DNA from: Viola odorata
Lineage: Eukaryota > Streptophyta > Magnoliopsida > Malpighiales > Violaceae
Length of the DNA stretch: 64,000 nt
Assembly (NCBI GenBank): GCA_963691705.1
Contig: OY829545.1
Coordinates: 15,699,569 to 15,763,568, forward strand
Reading direction: 5' to 3'
The notes under the pieces: generated by a model
What the model saw: only the letters and a program-made list of their open reading frames with translations
The model's database searches: none
What the model was told of the DNA's origin: nothing
Part shown: positions 34,288 through 47,231 of the stretch, in pieces
How positions within the stretch are numbered: the first letter of the stretch is position 1
Layout: every line of letters starts with the position of its first letter
Program-made: the position numbers and the translations under genes

Positions 34288-37200
34288 TTGCTGGCCGACA
34301 GTTGTGGAGGTGGTTGTTGTCGCGCCGGTTTAACGCACGAGGGAGAATTCAAACCAAATTAATTCCTTTGGTAGTTCTGGTTGGATCCGGCTCCTCTTGA
34401 GGTAATCTTAACCGTTAGTTAGAATGGATGGCCAGGATTGTGTAAGGGTTAATTAATTAAAAAGGAAACGTTATTTCTATTAGCGTGAAACGCGTTAACG
34501 GACGTTAATTATTCATACCTTTCTTTACTACCCAGTTTCACCAAAAACCCTACTGCCATCTCCGAATTGAACTCTTCAGTCTATTCTTTTCCCCAATTCT
34601 TCTTATGGGATGAATGATTCAATACTATACGTGTGATTCAAGTTTTTATAATCTTTGGTGAAACTAAAGATCTAAACAAGACGCGGAAAGAAATATCTTA
34701 CCAACGTTAATTTCATTTCATTTTTAATTATTTTTAAAAAAATTAGAATTAAAGTGCGAATGATTTTACGTTTTTAATTACATTTGTTAACTATTTTTTA
34801 TATTTTTTATTTCTTAGTTATTTATATTACTAAAATGTGAGTGTTCTCCAGTCAAACTAATATTCAAATTGGACATAATGGGCAATGCGTCTAATTTTGA
34901 AAAGTTTACGTTATATTATTATTTTTATTTAGTAAATAACTATTAAATGAATGTGAAAATGAAGCGTATACTTTTAATATAAAAGTTACACAACATCATT
35001 TTTTTTTTTAATACGTATATTTTTCATAGTTGTTCCTTTATGCACACAAGACGGTCCATAAATATCCCAGCGTATGAGTTAGGCCAATTTATTTTGATTT
35101 CCGGTTTAGAAAATGTATGGATAGGGGAATGCTCTGAGACGATCGCATTTTTTATACTTGCAGATATGAATTAATCTAATGATATTTTCCTTTCAAAAAA
35201 ATACGAGTAAGGCTCATGTATATTCATCCATGTCTTGTCATATTGTTTATTTATTATTGATGATAAATAAATATTGTTTGTTCTTATCCCTAATGTATAA
35301 AAAAATAAACTTCACCAATCTAGACGAGGAAAGAAGACAAAGATTTTCATACCCTAAGCCACCGGCCTAAAGCATAGCTTGTCAACATTAGAGGGTAACA
35401 TTTGACCATTGATGTATTGACAAGCTACACAATTAGCATGTTATTTTAAACTCATGTAACAAAGTTTGATTTATATTTTTCACTATACAAATAAATTTTC
35501 AACACAATAATACTTTAAAAGAAAACTAATTTACTATAAAGTATAGACAATATAGTTTTTTTAAACTAAATCAATCATTTTTAATTTAATAATATTTTTA
35601 TAGACGGATACGAGGTTTGAACCAAATCAATAATATTTTAATATATTATAGAAAATAAGCAATATTGATAATAAAACTATCCATCTTACCCACTTTTGAG
35701 ACTAGGAAAAACAAAATGTAGGCCCATTTTGTTAAAAAGGCTTTTTCTCCATTCGAGTCTTTTTCAAAGTACACCTAATAATTTGAATTATGGAAGTGAA
35801 GGGTAAAGTTGTAAATTCGATCCTTTTTTTGGGGGTTTTTTTTATAAGCATGTACAAAATAAATGACTTTCTAGGTGTTTGCATTCGGATTAAGCAAATT
35901 ATTAGTTTACAGAAAATGATGAAATTTTTTACAAGTCTATTTTTAAAATTACCATGAGTTCTGTTTCAGTTTACACGGGCAATGTCATCTTTTCCAATCT
36001 AGGATATTAAGAACGTCATTTATTTCGGGACTGATTTTGAACTCCAGAACTTGTTTATTTTGTACCGGAAGGAGTAGTATTTTACTCTTAAATAAAACTT
36101 ATTCCACGACCTCTGCTCATCGATTAAAGGAGACAAGCCTAACCATCCACATATGTAGATTTGGAGTATTTCTTAGATTTTTTTCATAAGAAGCTATTAT
36201 GAAATTATTTATCAAAATTTGAATTTCAATTATGGGACTTACCAAACTATGCAAAATGCTTTGATCAAGTAAACCTTTGTTTCTTGCTGAACTGGGAATC
36301 AATGTTTTGGTTGGTGAGCAAATTTGACTTAAGCGAATCGAGAAAGTCATTTAAATTGACATTGGAGTCCACACAACAGTGACCATTATACAGTGAATAG
36401 ATCATATCAGAGTGATCAGACCATATTAGGTGACAAAGAAGAAGAACATTGCAATTAATATTCATCGTGTCTCCAATTAAAATCTTAAATTCCATGTTTT
36501 GTTTGTCTCGATGTGTGCATGGGTTTCTTCTGCTTTGTACCAGCAGCAGCATGCTAATGCCAATGCTAATGCTGCTAATGTTTGCTCCATCCAAGTAAAG
36601 GGAAACAAAGTTATTAAATGTTTTTGTCCGGCATGGATGATGTACAGTACTTACTTCCATGCACTAAATTACAATCGCCAGAAGCCAATTCAGATAACTT
36701 CTCCTCTCTTCTTTTTAAGAAAGATGACTACATAATGGAACTGTATTTAAACCTCTCACTTTACTCATTTATAAGTTTAAAAATGGAGAAACATGGTGTT
36801 TATATATAATTGGATCTACTTCGTCGAATATTGTCGGGTTTTAAAAAGAAGTGAATCTTTTATTATGGTTTTATTTCATTTGAAGACTCAAACTTTGATT
36901 AGTTATTTCTAAAAAGAACTTAAATGATCGAAAAGTGTAAATAAAAAATAAAATTGTGGGATATTTTTTAAATTCCGGAGGGAATGAAATTTATGATCAA
37001 TTAAAAAAAGAAAAAGAAGTTAACAATGCCAACTTCTTAATCCGAATATTCTTTCCCTCCCTAGCACCTAAGCCCTTTATTTATTTATTCTCATTGTTTA
37101 AATTTAAATTAAAAAAAAGCAAGATTCTATTTTTCCCTCTTAAAGTCTAGTTATTATGGGCCCTAAATAGTATTTTATATTAGTCTTTTTTTTGAGTTAA

Positions 37201-37892
37201 AGTATTTTGAATTACTAGTTTTGATAGGCAGCAGAGCAGATGAGCGAATACCCTCCAATAATTCAACTAATTCCTGGTCATAAATGGACTCACCCTCTGT
37301 CGTTTTGCAAAACCGCCCTATTCTTTTTGTCGTTTTACCTGCTCTCCTCTTCACCATAGTCACCTGACTCACCTCTGCATCGCTTGTAATAATTATCTAC
37401 ACGCCATAAGGACAATAAGATAAACTACACCTCCTCATCCCTGCCACCTGCACCCGCTCCCGCTTTTCACATCATACAATTGCTTTCACACACTTTTTTC
37501 ATGAACATTGCAAAAACAAAAAGTACTTGTGTTTTCAAGCTGTTCTTGTTCTTGGAAGAAACTGACTGAGCTGGGATTTTGTGATTTTTTCTTGATCCAA
37601 AGTTGTTTATGATGTTACACTTGTAAAAAGAGAGAGAACCCATTAATGAAATTGTCTTGAATTCCACGCCCTACCCCCTTTTTTTGCTTCCCTGTTTAAA
37701 AATGGTTTCTTTTTAGTCAATGCAATTTTGAAAATGAGTAGAGACATTGGTTTCTGTGTTGCCATTAATAATGCACAACTTTTGGGGATTAATGATTTGT
37801 TTGATTAGGAACTTTGAAGTTGGGTGTGGGCTAAAGAAGGTTAATTAAGACTAGTTTCTCTCTTTTTGTTAATTGGTGAGGTGGTTTTTGAT
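34288..37892. other. Long intergenic region between divergent ET and kinase genes
   Basis: About 3.6 kb, AT-rich. The ends should hold the ET promoter and the leader of the kinase gene (from about 37440). A GCTAAT/GCCAAT microsatellite-like run occurs at about 36552-36580. A sequence ending GGAAGGAGTA near 36070 resembles a MITE end, but no partner was found. Small open frames (for example 36265-36660 and 37175-37372) have no recognisable homology. No gene is called. Confidence 0.4.
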
Positions 37893-40800
37893 ATGAATGG
37901 AAAAGCGGTTTCAGATTTGGTGGTGGCAGGGAAGGTGGTGGTGGTTGCTGTTAAGGCCGCTAGAGAACTACCAAGGACCGCTTTGATGTGGGCTTTGACT
38001 CATGTTGTTCAACCTGGTGACTGCATTAAGATGCTGGTGGTCATACCTGCTCCTTCCCCAAGTAATGATCTTTCTTTATTTCCCTCTTTCTTTATGTTCT
38101 TGATTGTTTCCCTTTTAAAATTGGAAAAAAAAAGAAACAAAATCTTCAACGAAAGTTCTTTTGTTGGTCAAGTTCTTTTTCCTGTTCTCAATTTCAATGC
38201 TTTCATTGTTTTCCTTGGTCAATGCTTCAATGAAACTTTGATTGGAATTGGAAAGCACTTTTGGTAGTTATGAGAATTTTATCTGTGGAAATGGAAAAGT
38301 CTCATTGGCATGTATTTATTGAGTGCATGAAGACTAATTAAGGGCCATTCCCTACTGGCAGCATTGAATTTTATCCTTAAACCTCTTAGAAAATCTTGAA
38401 ATTATTTCTTTTTTTGAGCATATAGAGAAGCACAAAACAACTTTAAAGGTCACTTCTGTTCTTCCTGATCTGGGAACTTGATTGTGTATCATGACTCTGG
38501 AAGTCTGCCTAATTGTCTCAGGGTATGGATTCAGTAGTACCGTTTTTTGGATGAACAGGTATCATAGATCAAATACCCTGTTATCAGGACTGATGATCTA
38601 ATCACTTGCATTGCAATGTCTATGTTTAAGGCCTCCCGTATTATTTTTTCCGTTTATGATGTAAATCTATTTGGGGTGATGTTGATTGCTTAAGTGGGAG
38701 GAATGCCTTTTTCTTTTTTCAGGTAAAAAGTTGTGGGGTTTCTCAAGATTCACCAGTGACTGCACTACTGGTCACTGGAAGTACCTACCAGGAACCCGAT
38801 TAGATCAAAGGGATGATATTTCAGATCTGTGCTCCCAAATGATGCTTCAACTTCATGATGTTTATGACCCTGAGAAGGTAGAAATATTGCTATTGTTATT
38901 ATTTTGTATAAATGCATATGTTGGTTCCTGTATCTCCCACTCTAGCATTATTGAGTCTTTACCAACTTTCAGTTTTTCTTGACAGATAAAAATCAGGATA
39001 AAAGTGGTTTCTGGCTCACCGAATGGCATGGTAGCTGCTGAAGCCAAGAAGGCTGAATCAAACTGGGTTATATTGGATAAGTAATAAAACAATGTAAATC
39101 TTGTTTTCTAGCATGCATATAGATTTGCAGTTCAAAATTGTGAGAGTTCACAATGGTTATTATGAGCCTATGTTCCTCATTCACATGCCTTCGTGGAGTT
39201 TCTTCTCTGCTAAGTTTATAGCTTTTCTTGTTTGTTGACAGACATCTGAAACATGAGAAGAAACATTGCCTGGAAGAGCTTCAGTGCAATCTTGTGGTCA
39301 TGAAGCACTCTCATGCCAAGGTTCTTCGACTGAATTTGATTGAATCACCAAAGTTGGAATCTAAAGTGTCTTGGCCATTACCGTTAGATATAGAACCATA
39401 TTCTGAAGACTTTGAGCGTAAGCATGACCAGTTAGATCTAATAAAGGGTCCATTTGTGACCCCTGCAAGTAGTCCAGAGCATGACTCGTCGCTGACTGCA
39501 ACTGACATTGGAGCATCATCAATATCAAGTTCAGACCCTGGGACTTCACCATTTTTTGCCTCGAGCAATTATGGGAACCACAAGAAAGAGCATTTGTTAA
39601 TCTCCGAAGAAACTAGAAGCATCTATGAATCTGATTCTGAAACAGACAGTGAACAGGTAGCACCTCCGTTCACAAAATTATATTTCCAGCCATGGATGGA
39701 TGATTTTCTGGGCTCCAGCGGTGAACTCACGACACATTTGATCAAGGATTTTCATAGGCCAAATCACACAGCTTTGACTTCCACATATAGAAACTTACTG
39801 GAAAATTTATCCAAGTTGGAGCAAGAACCTGAGGTTGGGATGCTGAATTATAGACTTGACCTCAACTTAAGCAAAAGTGTCAGAGAAGCAATTTCCTTGT
39901 CAACAAATTTGCCTCCTGGGCCTCCTCCGTTGTGTTCAATTTGTCAACACAAGGCTCCTGTATTTGGAAATCCTCCCAAGTGGTTTACTTATGCTGAACT
40001 AGAACTAGCCACAGATGGATTTTCGGAGCACAATTTCTTGGCTGAAGGTGGATATGGTTCTGTTCATCAAGGTGTACTATTAACAGGCCAGGTGGTTGCT
40101 GTCAAGCAACACAAATTGGCTAGTTCTCAAGGTGATCTTGAGTTTTGCTCAGAAGTTGAGGTTTTAAGCTGTGCACAACATCGTAACGTGGTGATGTTGA
40201 TTGGATTCTGTGTGGAGGGTGGAAGAAGACTGTTGGTTTATGAATGCATTTGCAATGGATCTTTAGATTCACATCTTTTTGGTAAGTTATCTTACAACTG
40301 AAATGTTCTATTCACTCCATTGCCAGGACATTTAGTTGTATCATAGTTGAAAAAATTTCAGGGTGTGATCGAGATCCATTGAAGTGGTCTGCACGACAAA
40401 AAATTGCGGTTGGAGCAGCAAGAGGATTGCGGTACCTTCATGAAGAATGCAGAGTGGGCTGCATTGTTCATCGCGATGTGAGGCCTAATAATATCCTCAT
40501 CACCCATGATTTTGAACCATTAGTATGTCATGCGCTTATCCTCTCTCTACAAACTTCAGCTGTATATGTCCTTGATTTGGTTTTACCTGTAAAATAATTC
40601 AAAACACACAGATAGCTTGAACTGACTCCTTTTTTTGGATTTTAGGTTGGAGATTTTGGACTAGCAAGGTGGCAGCCAGATGGAGACGCAGGGGTTGAAA
40701 CAAGAATCATTGGAACATTTGGGTAAGACCGGGTGGCTCTTTTTGCTTCCTCTGATTTATTACATAATTTCAAATCAAATCACTTAACTAATTCTTTTAT

Positions 40801-41475
40801 GTAGGTATTTGGCTCCAGAATATGCTCAAAGTGGCCAAATCACAGAAAAGGCTGATGTTTACTCGTTTGGAGTCGTGTTGGTGGAGCTGATTACAGGGCG
40901 GAAAGCTGTTGATATAAACCGTCCCAAGGGCCAACAGTGCCTGACTGAATGGGTATGAGTCTAAAGAACTCCAGTTTATAACAATGCAGCAATGCCATGG
41001 AAATTCATGAGATGGTTCATATGCATCATAGAACAAATTACTTCTTTTTCCTTTTTCTCTCTGTCTCTTGCTCATTACTTGTGCATGATCAGGCACGCCC
41101 ACTTCTGGAAAAACATGCCATCCATGAGCTGATTGATCCGTGCTTAATGGGTTGCTATTCAGAGCAACAAGTGTCTAACATGATGCAATGTGCCTTGTTG
41201 TGCATCGATCGGGATCCTCATGCGAGACCTCGCATGTCTCAGGTAAGAGTTAGGATTGTAATTCCGTAAATTTCCAACGATCAGATCTGCATTGCATATG
41301 CAACACCTGATTCATCAAATGGTCTTATGACTTCTAAATTTACCAATGTGCAAACACCATTTTCGTGAAGGTGCTTCGGGTGTTGGAAGGTGACATTGTC
41401 ATGGATCAAACAAATCATATGTCAACTTCAGGATATCAGGCTAAGACTAACATGGAAGCAAAGTTACAAGCGTGA
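37893..41475 (+). CDS. Receptor-like cytoplasmic kinase with N-terminal UspA-like domain
   Basis: Nine exons (37893-38061, 38723-38877, 38986-39080, 39242-40281, 40362-40522, 40646-40722, 40805-40952, 41093-41242, 41371-41475) keep one frame and give 699 aa. The N terminus ([20 protein letters not shown]) is a universal-stress-protein-like domain. After a variable linker, a Ser/Thr kinase domain follows, with [11 protein letters not shown], the VAVK lysine, [29 protein letters not shown] and DVYSFGVVL. It resembles At3g13690, At1g55200 and At5g56790. There is no signal peptide or membrane span. The glycine loop has alanine in place of the first glycine; the catalytic lysine, HRD and DFG are intact, so activity is expected. 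Substrates are unknown. Confidence 0.93.
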
Positions 41476-42088
41476 TAGCATCAGCAACAACAAGATAAGA
41501 GACTGTAATATAATCCACAGGCAGCAGAAGTCATAAGTGTTCCAATGAGAGAAAAAAGTATAGCTCAATCCAAGTAGAACTCAGAAGTTTTCTATATGTT
41601 GCAATGTAAACCAAAGTTTTTTGGCTGTGTACATAGCTGTAATGAGGGTTGCTTCAATTTGTGAGAAAATGCTATCTATTTTCTCTGATCATCATTCAAA
41701 GATTGAATCCAAGCAAGAATTTTACAAGATTACGGTTTTTTTATAAGGTCAGAACTAAGAGTATTGTTAAGCTTACCGTGTCACCGCCCACGACTAGCAT
41801 CTCTTGTACCGAACTGGTTTATCAAGAAATAAATGCTCTCAGCAGGTAATGACTCCACTCGCGTGGACACGAATAAGGTGAAAGAAAAGAAACGACATTC
41901 ATCCAAAACACGCGTCAATACAACAAATTAACGATATATCGTTCAAGTTCATATTCGTAATAGAAGCGATGATGTCGCTCAAATCTGAGACATCAACGAC
42001 GACAAGTTTTTGTTTTTGTTTTCTGACAAAGCGCTCGCTCTGTAGCGGAGGTGGCTGACGGCAAGCGGTTTCCTTTCCCCCTAATCTC
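41476..42088. other. Kinase 3' flank and LpxA upstream region
   Basis: Probable 3' UTR of the kinase followed by the promoter and leader of LpxA. No further feature is seen. Confidence 0.35.
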
Positions 42089-44420
42089 ATGAATTCCCTT
42101 CTGAAAATCCGCAAGCCGTTTAGCTCCGGGTTCTGTTCGCTTCCACTGCTATCTCCGCTCCGCTTCTCCTCCACGCTCACCTGTACTCTTCCTTCTCATT
42201 CACTCTCCTCTCTCCTCTCTTCTCTCAGTCTCACTTCTTTAGCTTCATTTCCCGTTTTTCCGCTTCAGATTCTTCACATGCTGCAGCATCCGATGATTCT
42301 CCGATTGCAGCAACTACCTCCGTCCACCGTTCAGCAATCGTCCATCCCAACGCGCTCCTTGGCCATGTGCGAGAATCTATCTCCTCCGCTTTCACTGCCC
42401 ACTCCTGTTACATTTTTCTAGTGATTGAGCACTTACGACTTTGTTTTGCAGGGAGTTTCGATCGGTCCGTTTTGCACCGTTGGATCTTCTGCTAAGCTTG
42501 GGAACGGTTGCCAGCTGTATCCCGGTAGTCATGTTTTCGGTAACACAGAGCTAGGAGACCACTGTGTTTTGATGGCGTGAGCATGGCATCACTCTGTAAT
42601 TTTTTTGTTACTCTTGAGATAAGTTTTTGTGCTGATTAGAGGCTAACAACTGAAAGTTGCGGTGTGATGCAGTGGTGCGGTGGTTGGAGATGACATTCCT
42701 GGACGGACGGTGATAGGAAGAAGCAATGTGATTGGGCATCATGCTGCGATTGGTGTTAAATGCCAAGATTTAAAATATGAGGTGTTTATTCTTACCGTTG
42801 CATCATTGAAATATATTTAACTAATTTAATTAAGTGTCGTGGATTGATCATGTCATACTTGCTTATATGATTGTTTATATTAATTAACCACTGCATATTT
42901 GTTGATGTTGCTGATTTAAAAGTATGCTTTGTCACTAAATTTTGAATGTTTAATTATGTAGACAAGCTAGTCAGTAGTATTTTTTAATTCTTATTTTGAA
43001 TGGATTTAGCCAGGGGATGAATGCTTTCTTGACATTGGAGACAATAACGAGATCAGAGAACACACTTCAATTCACCGATCTTCAAAGTCAAGTGATCGAA
43101 CGGTACAAGAATACTGCTGTTCATGTTTTGCCCATAATGGGGATAAATATGTGAAGTTTACTGCATCCTCATACTCTAACTAACATCAAATTTTCAGGTT
43201 ATTGGTAATAACAATCTTATAATGGGCTCTTGCCACATTGCTCATGACTGCAAGATCGGCAACAATAACATTTTTGCTAATAACACTCTTCTAGCAGGCC
43301 ATGTTGTTGTTGAAGTAAGCCCTCAGCTTATTGCCAAATGAGTGGAGTAAATAACTTGATCCTTAATAGCAATATCTTTTATCATTGTATGATTAGAATT
43401 TGATTCAAGTTTTGCAAATGTAGGACTATACTCATACTGCTGGTGCCATTGTTGTTCACCAGTTTTGCCAAATCGGTTCTTTTTCTTTCATCGGTGGTGG
43501 ATCTGTGGTAGGTTCACTTATCATCAGTCCTTACTTTTGTTCTTTGATGTCCTGCATTAAAACAATCCTTACATAGATGTACATGTCCAAGATGATTCAT
43601 GGTAGCCTTGTTGCTCACAAATTACAACTCATGTCAATATATAAGACAGGAGAGTAATGCTAAAAGGTGTCTATCATTGTTGCGTAACCATGCCTTGTGC
43701 TGAATGGAGTAAGCTTAAAGGAAATCAGAGAAATTAACTTAACATGTATCATGTGCCTAAAGGTTTCTCAAGATGTCCCAAAATACACAATGGTGACTGG
43801 AGAAAGAACAGAGCTTCGTGGTCTGAATTTGGAGGGTCTTCGGCGCCATGGATTCACAGCTACAGAGGTTGGTATTGAGTGTAACTTTTTATACTGATCA
43901 CTGTACTCTGTACCAAAAATACTATAATAACTCGTATTCTCATATTATAGTTTGAAGACCTCTATCTGTTATGCATAGAAGGAGGCTTTACTTGATATCT
44001 TTATTATTTCCTTTATAATTAATCATCTGTATTTTTTATACATGTATGAATGAATCTCACACATTTTTAAAATTGTTGTAGATGAAGAGTCTGAGAATGG
44101 CTTACAGAAAGATATTCATGCCTGTTGCTAAGTCTGTGGGCTTTGAAGAACGCCTTACCAGAGTGGTATTGCTCGTCTCTTACCCACCCTTCCCCTCCCT
44201 CCTCCTCCTCCTCTCTCCCTGTCCCTCTCCCTCTCCTGTCCATGTGCATGATTGTGAGAACATCTAGAAGTGACTAGTTTTTGTAAACTGAATTTGGCAG
44301 GAAGAAGACGAGGAATTGGGTAAAGTTCCTGTTATATGTTCCATGGTGCAATCTATTCGTTCATCATTTGCAGAAAACCGTCGTGGGGTGTGCAAGTTCA
44401 GAAATTGGAATGGTGCATAA
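42089..44420 (+). CDS. LpxA: UDP-N-acetylglucosamine acyltransferase, mitochondrial (LpxA)
   Basis: Ten exons (42089-42182, 42269-42366, 42452-42576, 42673-42781, 43010-43102, 43198-43314, 43424-43507, 43763-43867, 44082-44165, 44301-44420) give 342 aa. The first intron is only 86 nt and very pyrimidine-rich; without removing it the N-terminal frame does not connect to the enzyme, so its call rests on frame and signals. The presequence is serine/leucine/arginine-rich, as for mitochondrial import. The body is a left-handed beta-helix with [37 protein letters not shown] (the His region used in catalysis), [14 protein letters not shown] and [11 protein letters not shown]. Plants use LpxA to start a lipid A-like pathway whose end product is not established. 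Confidence 0.9.
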
Positions 44421-47231
44421 AGGTTCCTGTGCTGAGTTTCTCTCTTTCATCTTGAGAAGAAGTTTATCCGCAAAGACAACAAGGGACTTTTGCTTGATAT
44501 GGTGTGTCCATGTTATGGCAGATCAACTGCTTTCACAATTTTCAAGTTGCTGTATTCTACCTCTACAAAAGAGGAGAAAAAAGAAAATAAAAAGACGGTA
44601 AAAAGAAGAAGCTGGAGTAATCTTATATTTTAAGGAGGACCCTTCCTGGAAGAATTAGGCAGAGTAATAGAGGCACTCTCATAGTTTTGAGACTAGGTAA
44701 AAGTGAAAAAGGTAATTGTATGCTAAATTTTGTAACTTAGGGTAGCTGTTGATGTAGAATATATGAGAGTGAGAAGAATACTGTATTGTTCTAAGGTCTC
44801 TTAAGTCTTGGATTTTCTTTCATGCCCATAGAGCTTTTGAGTATGTTCCCTCTGAACTTGGTTGATTCTTCCTGATGTATAGACCATTGTGTTGTCTTAT
44901 TATGCTTTCTGTGTTTTATGATTAACATGATCAACTTTCCCAATCATAAGAAGTTTGCATTATAATAAGTGCTTCATTTTTTACTATTTTTGTGATTGGT
45001 AGACTTCTCACTGCTGCGATAAAAATGAGTAGTTGGAATGTAAAGTGTGTTGGGTGATTAGTTTATTTGTTTCATTTATTGGATGAGGCCATCCTTTTGT
45101 GTGTCACTGTCCTGTTCTTTTCATTTAATCAATGGGAGAACTTGTTCCAATTCCTGAACCACTCATTTCCTTGCTTTCAGTTGAGGTTTTGAATATCAGA
45201 GATTATCAGTAATTTATCATGTGATGCAGATGGATTTTTCTCTTCAACTCCCAAGCTCGAATAGCGTTCGTTCTTCAGGTAAGAAGAAACTCAATTATAC
45301 TATTTATTTCTTCCTGAAGAGCAAGACTAGGTCAGTCATTTGTTTGGGAACTCTGCGGCTATTTCAGCTGTCTTAAAAGTTCATGATATAATCAGTACTT
45401 GGCTCGAGTGGCATTGATATCATTAAGGCTTTGATTCGTTTGGAAGAAAAGAAAAGAAAACTAATGTGCAAATAGCATAAACAGGCATATGCGCGGAGTC
45501 GGGGACTAGTTGTTGAAACTTGAAAGCCCTTTATTTTGAAAATGACTAGTGTGGCAGGGTTCCATTTCCTTGCTTTTTTCCATATTCACACTTCTAATAG
45601 ATTTGTCCCTCTTTTTCCATGTTAAGCAAAGGAATGACTACCTCTATTTTTTTACCATTTGATTCAATTGGTTACTATTATTAGTACTATCTTTTTTGTT
45701 AATGCGCCGAAATGCTTTGGGTGGCCATATCACCATCATTGATTCCATTTCTTTTATAGTAATACAGTATTTCTTTGAAACACAAACCGAAGCACCACCT
45801 GTTTCTGATTTTCTTTTCCTTTCCGCTTTTTATGGCTAATTACTAGGGCTTACCGGGTAGTTAGTGGAGTGACTTTTAATTAACTTAGTTCCAAAAAGAG
45901 TTAATCTACTGTAAGAAAAATCATAGTCGTAGTAAAAATAAGAAAGCTTATAGCAGCAAATGAGATGTGATGGCACTACCTTTTTAGTTGAACAACTAGG
46001 GATAGGTCGTATGTTACAGAAAGCATATGTTGATTTCAGAACAAATCGTATGCAACTTCAGTGCTTCTTCTTATTTGGCAGCTCATTCCATAGTAAATAC
46101 TGTGTTTCTAAAGTTGACATCTTTTCGGATATTTTATTTCTTTCGCAATTCGCATCACTGTTGAAACGAAAAACACCAAAATTCACATAAGTTGGTGCAA
46201 ACATGACAACAACTTAAAGATTTTTAAATGAACTAGTTGATCCAGGTTTGGGAAGATGTCTATGGATATTTTATTAAGTTTACTATTCAGCTAAGGTTGT
46301 AAATACTGCACTAGTGAGCGTCTCAAATTTACTATTGGTACGAGATGTATCAATTTTAATTAAAATATCGGTCTCGGTTGTCATTTCTAATTTCTAAATT
46401 GTTCGTATTATATAAACATGATAGTAACATATTAACATAGCATTGTTGTTCTATAATGAAATAGACAAGTAACATATACTATAAGCATCACTGAATAATA
46501 AATTTAGCTTTAGTTGAAAGTTTGTTGTTGAATTTGAAATTTTGAAGTTCAAATATTTATCGGAATGGAATGGAACGTAAGAATTTTAGATATAGAACTT
46601 CTAAATTCTGATATATATTATGAAATCGACACACCCTAGTCATACCACGAGTAAATAATCAATGAACAACTAAGCTTTTTTTAATGAGCATAAGTTTATC
46701 AATAAGATTCTTATATGGATAAAATAAAATCACATACTTCTACATTGAATTTATAAGTACCATGTAGTAAAGCTTTGTATTCCAACCATTTTACCTATTA
46801 AAGTTTTTATATATATAATTGTTTCTGCCTTTTTTACAATAAATATGTAATTCCTTTTAATAAAGTGGGCACTATTGGATTGGGCCTGATATCAAGAGCA
46901 TTAGAGTAAGCACTTGGGTTGGGCCAGCCATGATTTACACACACACATACAAAAGTTGGGTCCGCTATCTAATACTCGTCCGACATGTCACTCGCAACCT
47001 CTAAGGTCTAATGAGTAACAAGAAGTCAACAAAGAATCTCTCTCCTCGTCCTCTGTGACTTCCTCTTACATCATCTTCGGCTCCACTCATCTTCACGACG
47101 GCTACCCACCAACAGAACAAAACCAAACAAAATATTTGAATCTCATTCCATTTTCTAGATTCTTATAAAAACATCGCCAATTTTTGAACTCGCTTACCTC
47201 AATTTCGCGTCATCTTTAATCTTCTTAATTT
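44421..47231. other. Spacer between LpxA and NPP genes
   Basis: About 2.8 kb. A segment at 45231-45280 has an acceptor-like TGATGCAG before it and a GTAAGAAG donor after it, and could be a 3' untranslated exon of LpxA. The rest is AT-rich, with the NPP promoter at the right end. Small open frames (for example 45960-46190) have no recognisable homology. Confidence 0.35.

Noticed and set aside
36000..36080. MITE end near GGAAGGAGTA
   Set aside because: It is similar to a Stowaway right end, but no left partner or TA-flanked unit could be found.
37175..37372. A 65-codon minus-strand frame upstream of the kinase
   Set aside because: It is short, without homology that I recognise, and located in the probable kinase promoter or leader.
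42089..42421. The 110-codon uninterrupted frame as the full first exon of LpxA
   Set aside because: Only its first 31 codons are usable. The conserved sequence ahead of the beta-helix lies in another frame after 42268, so a short intron was placed.
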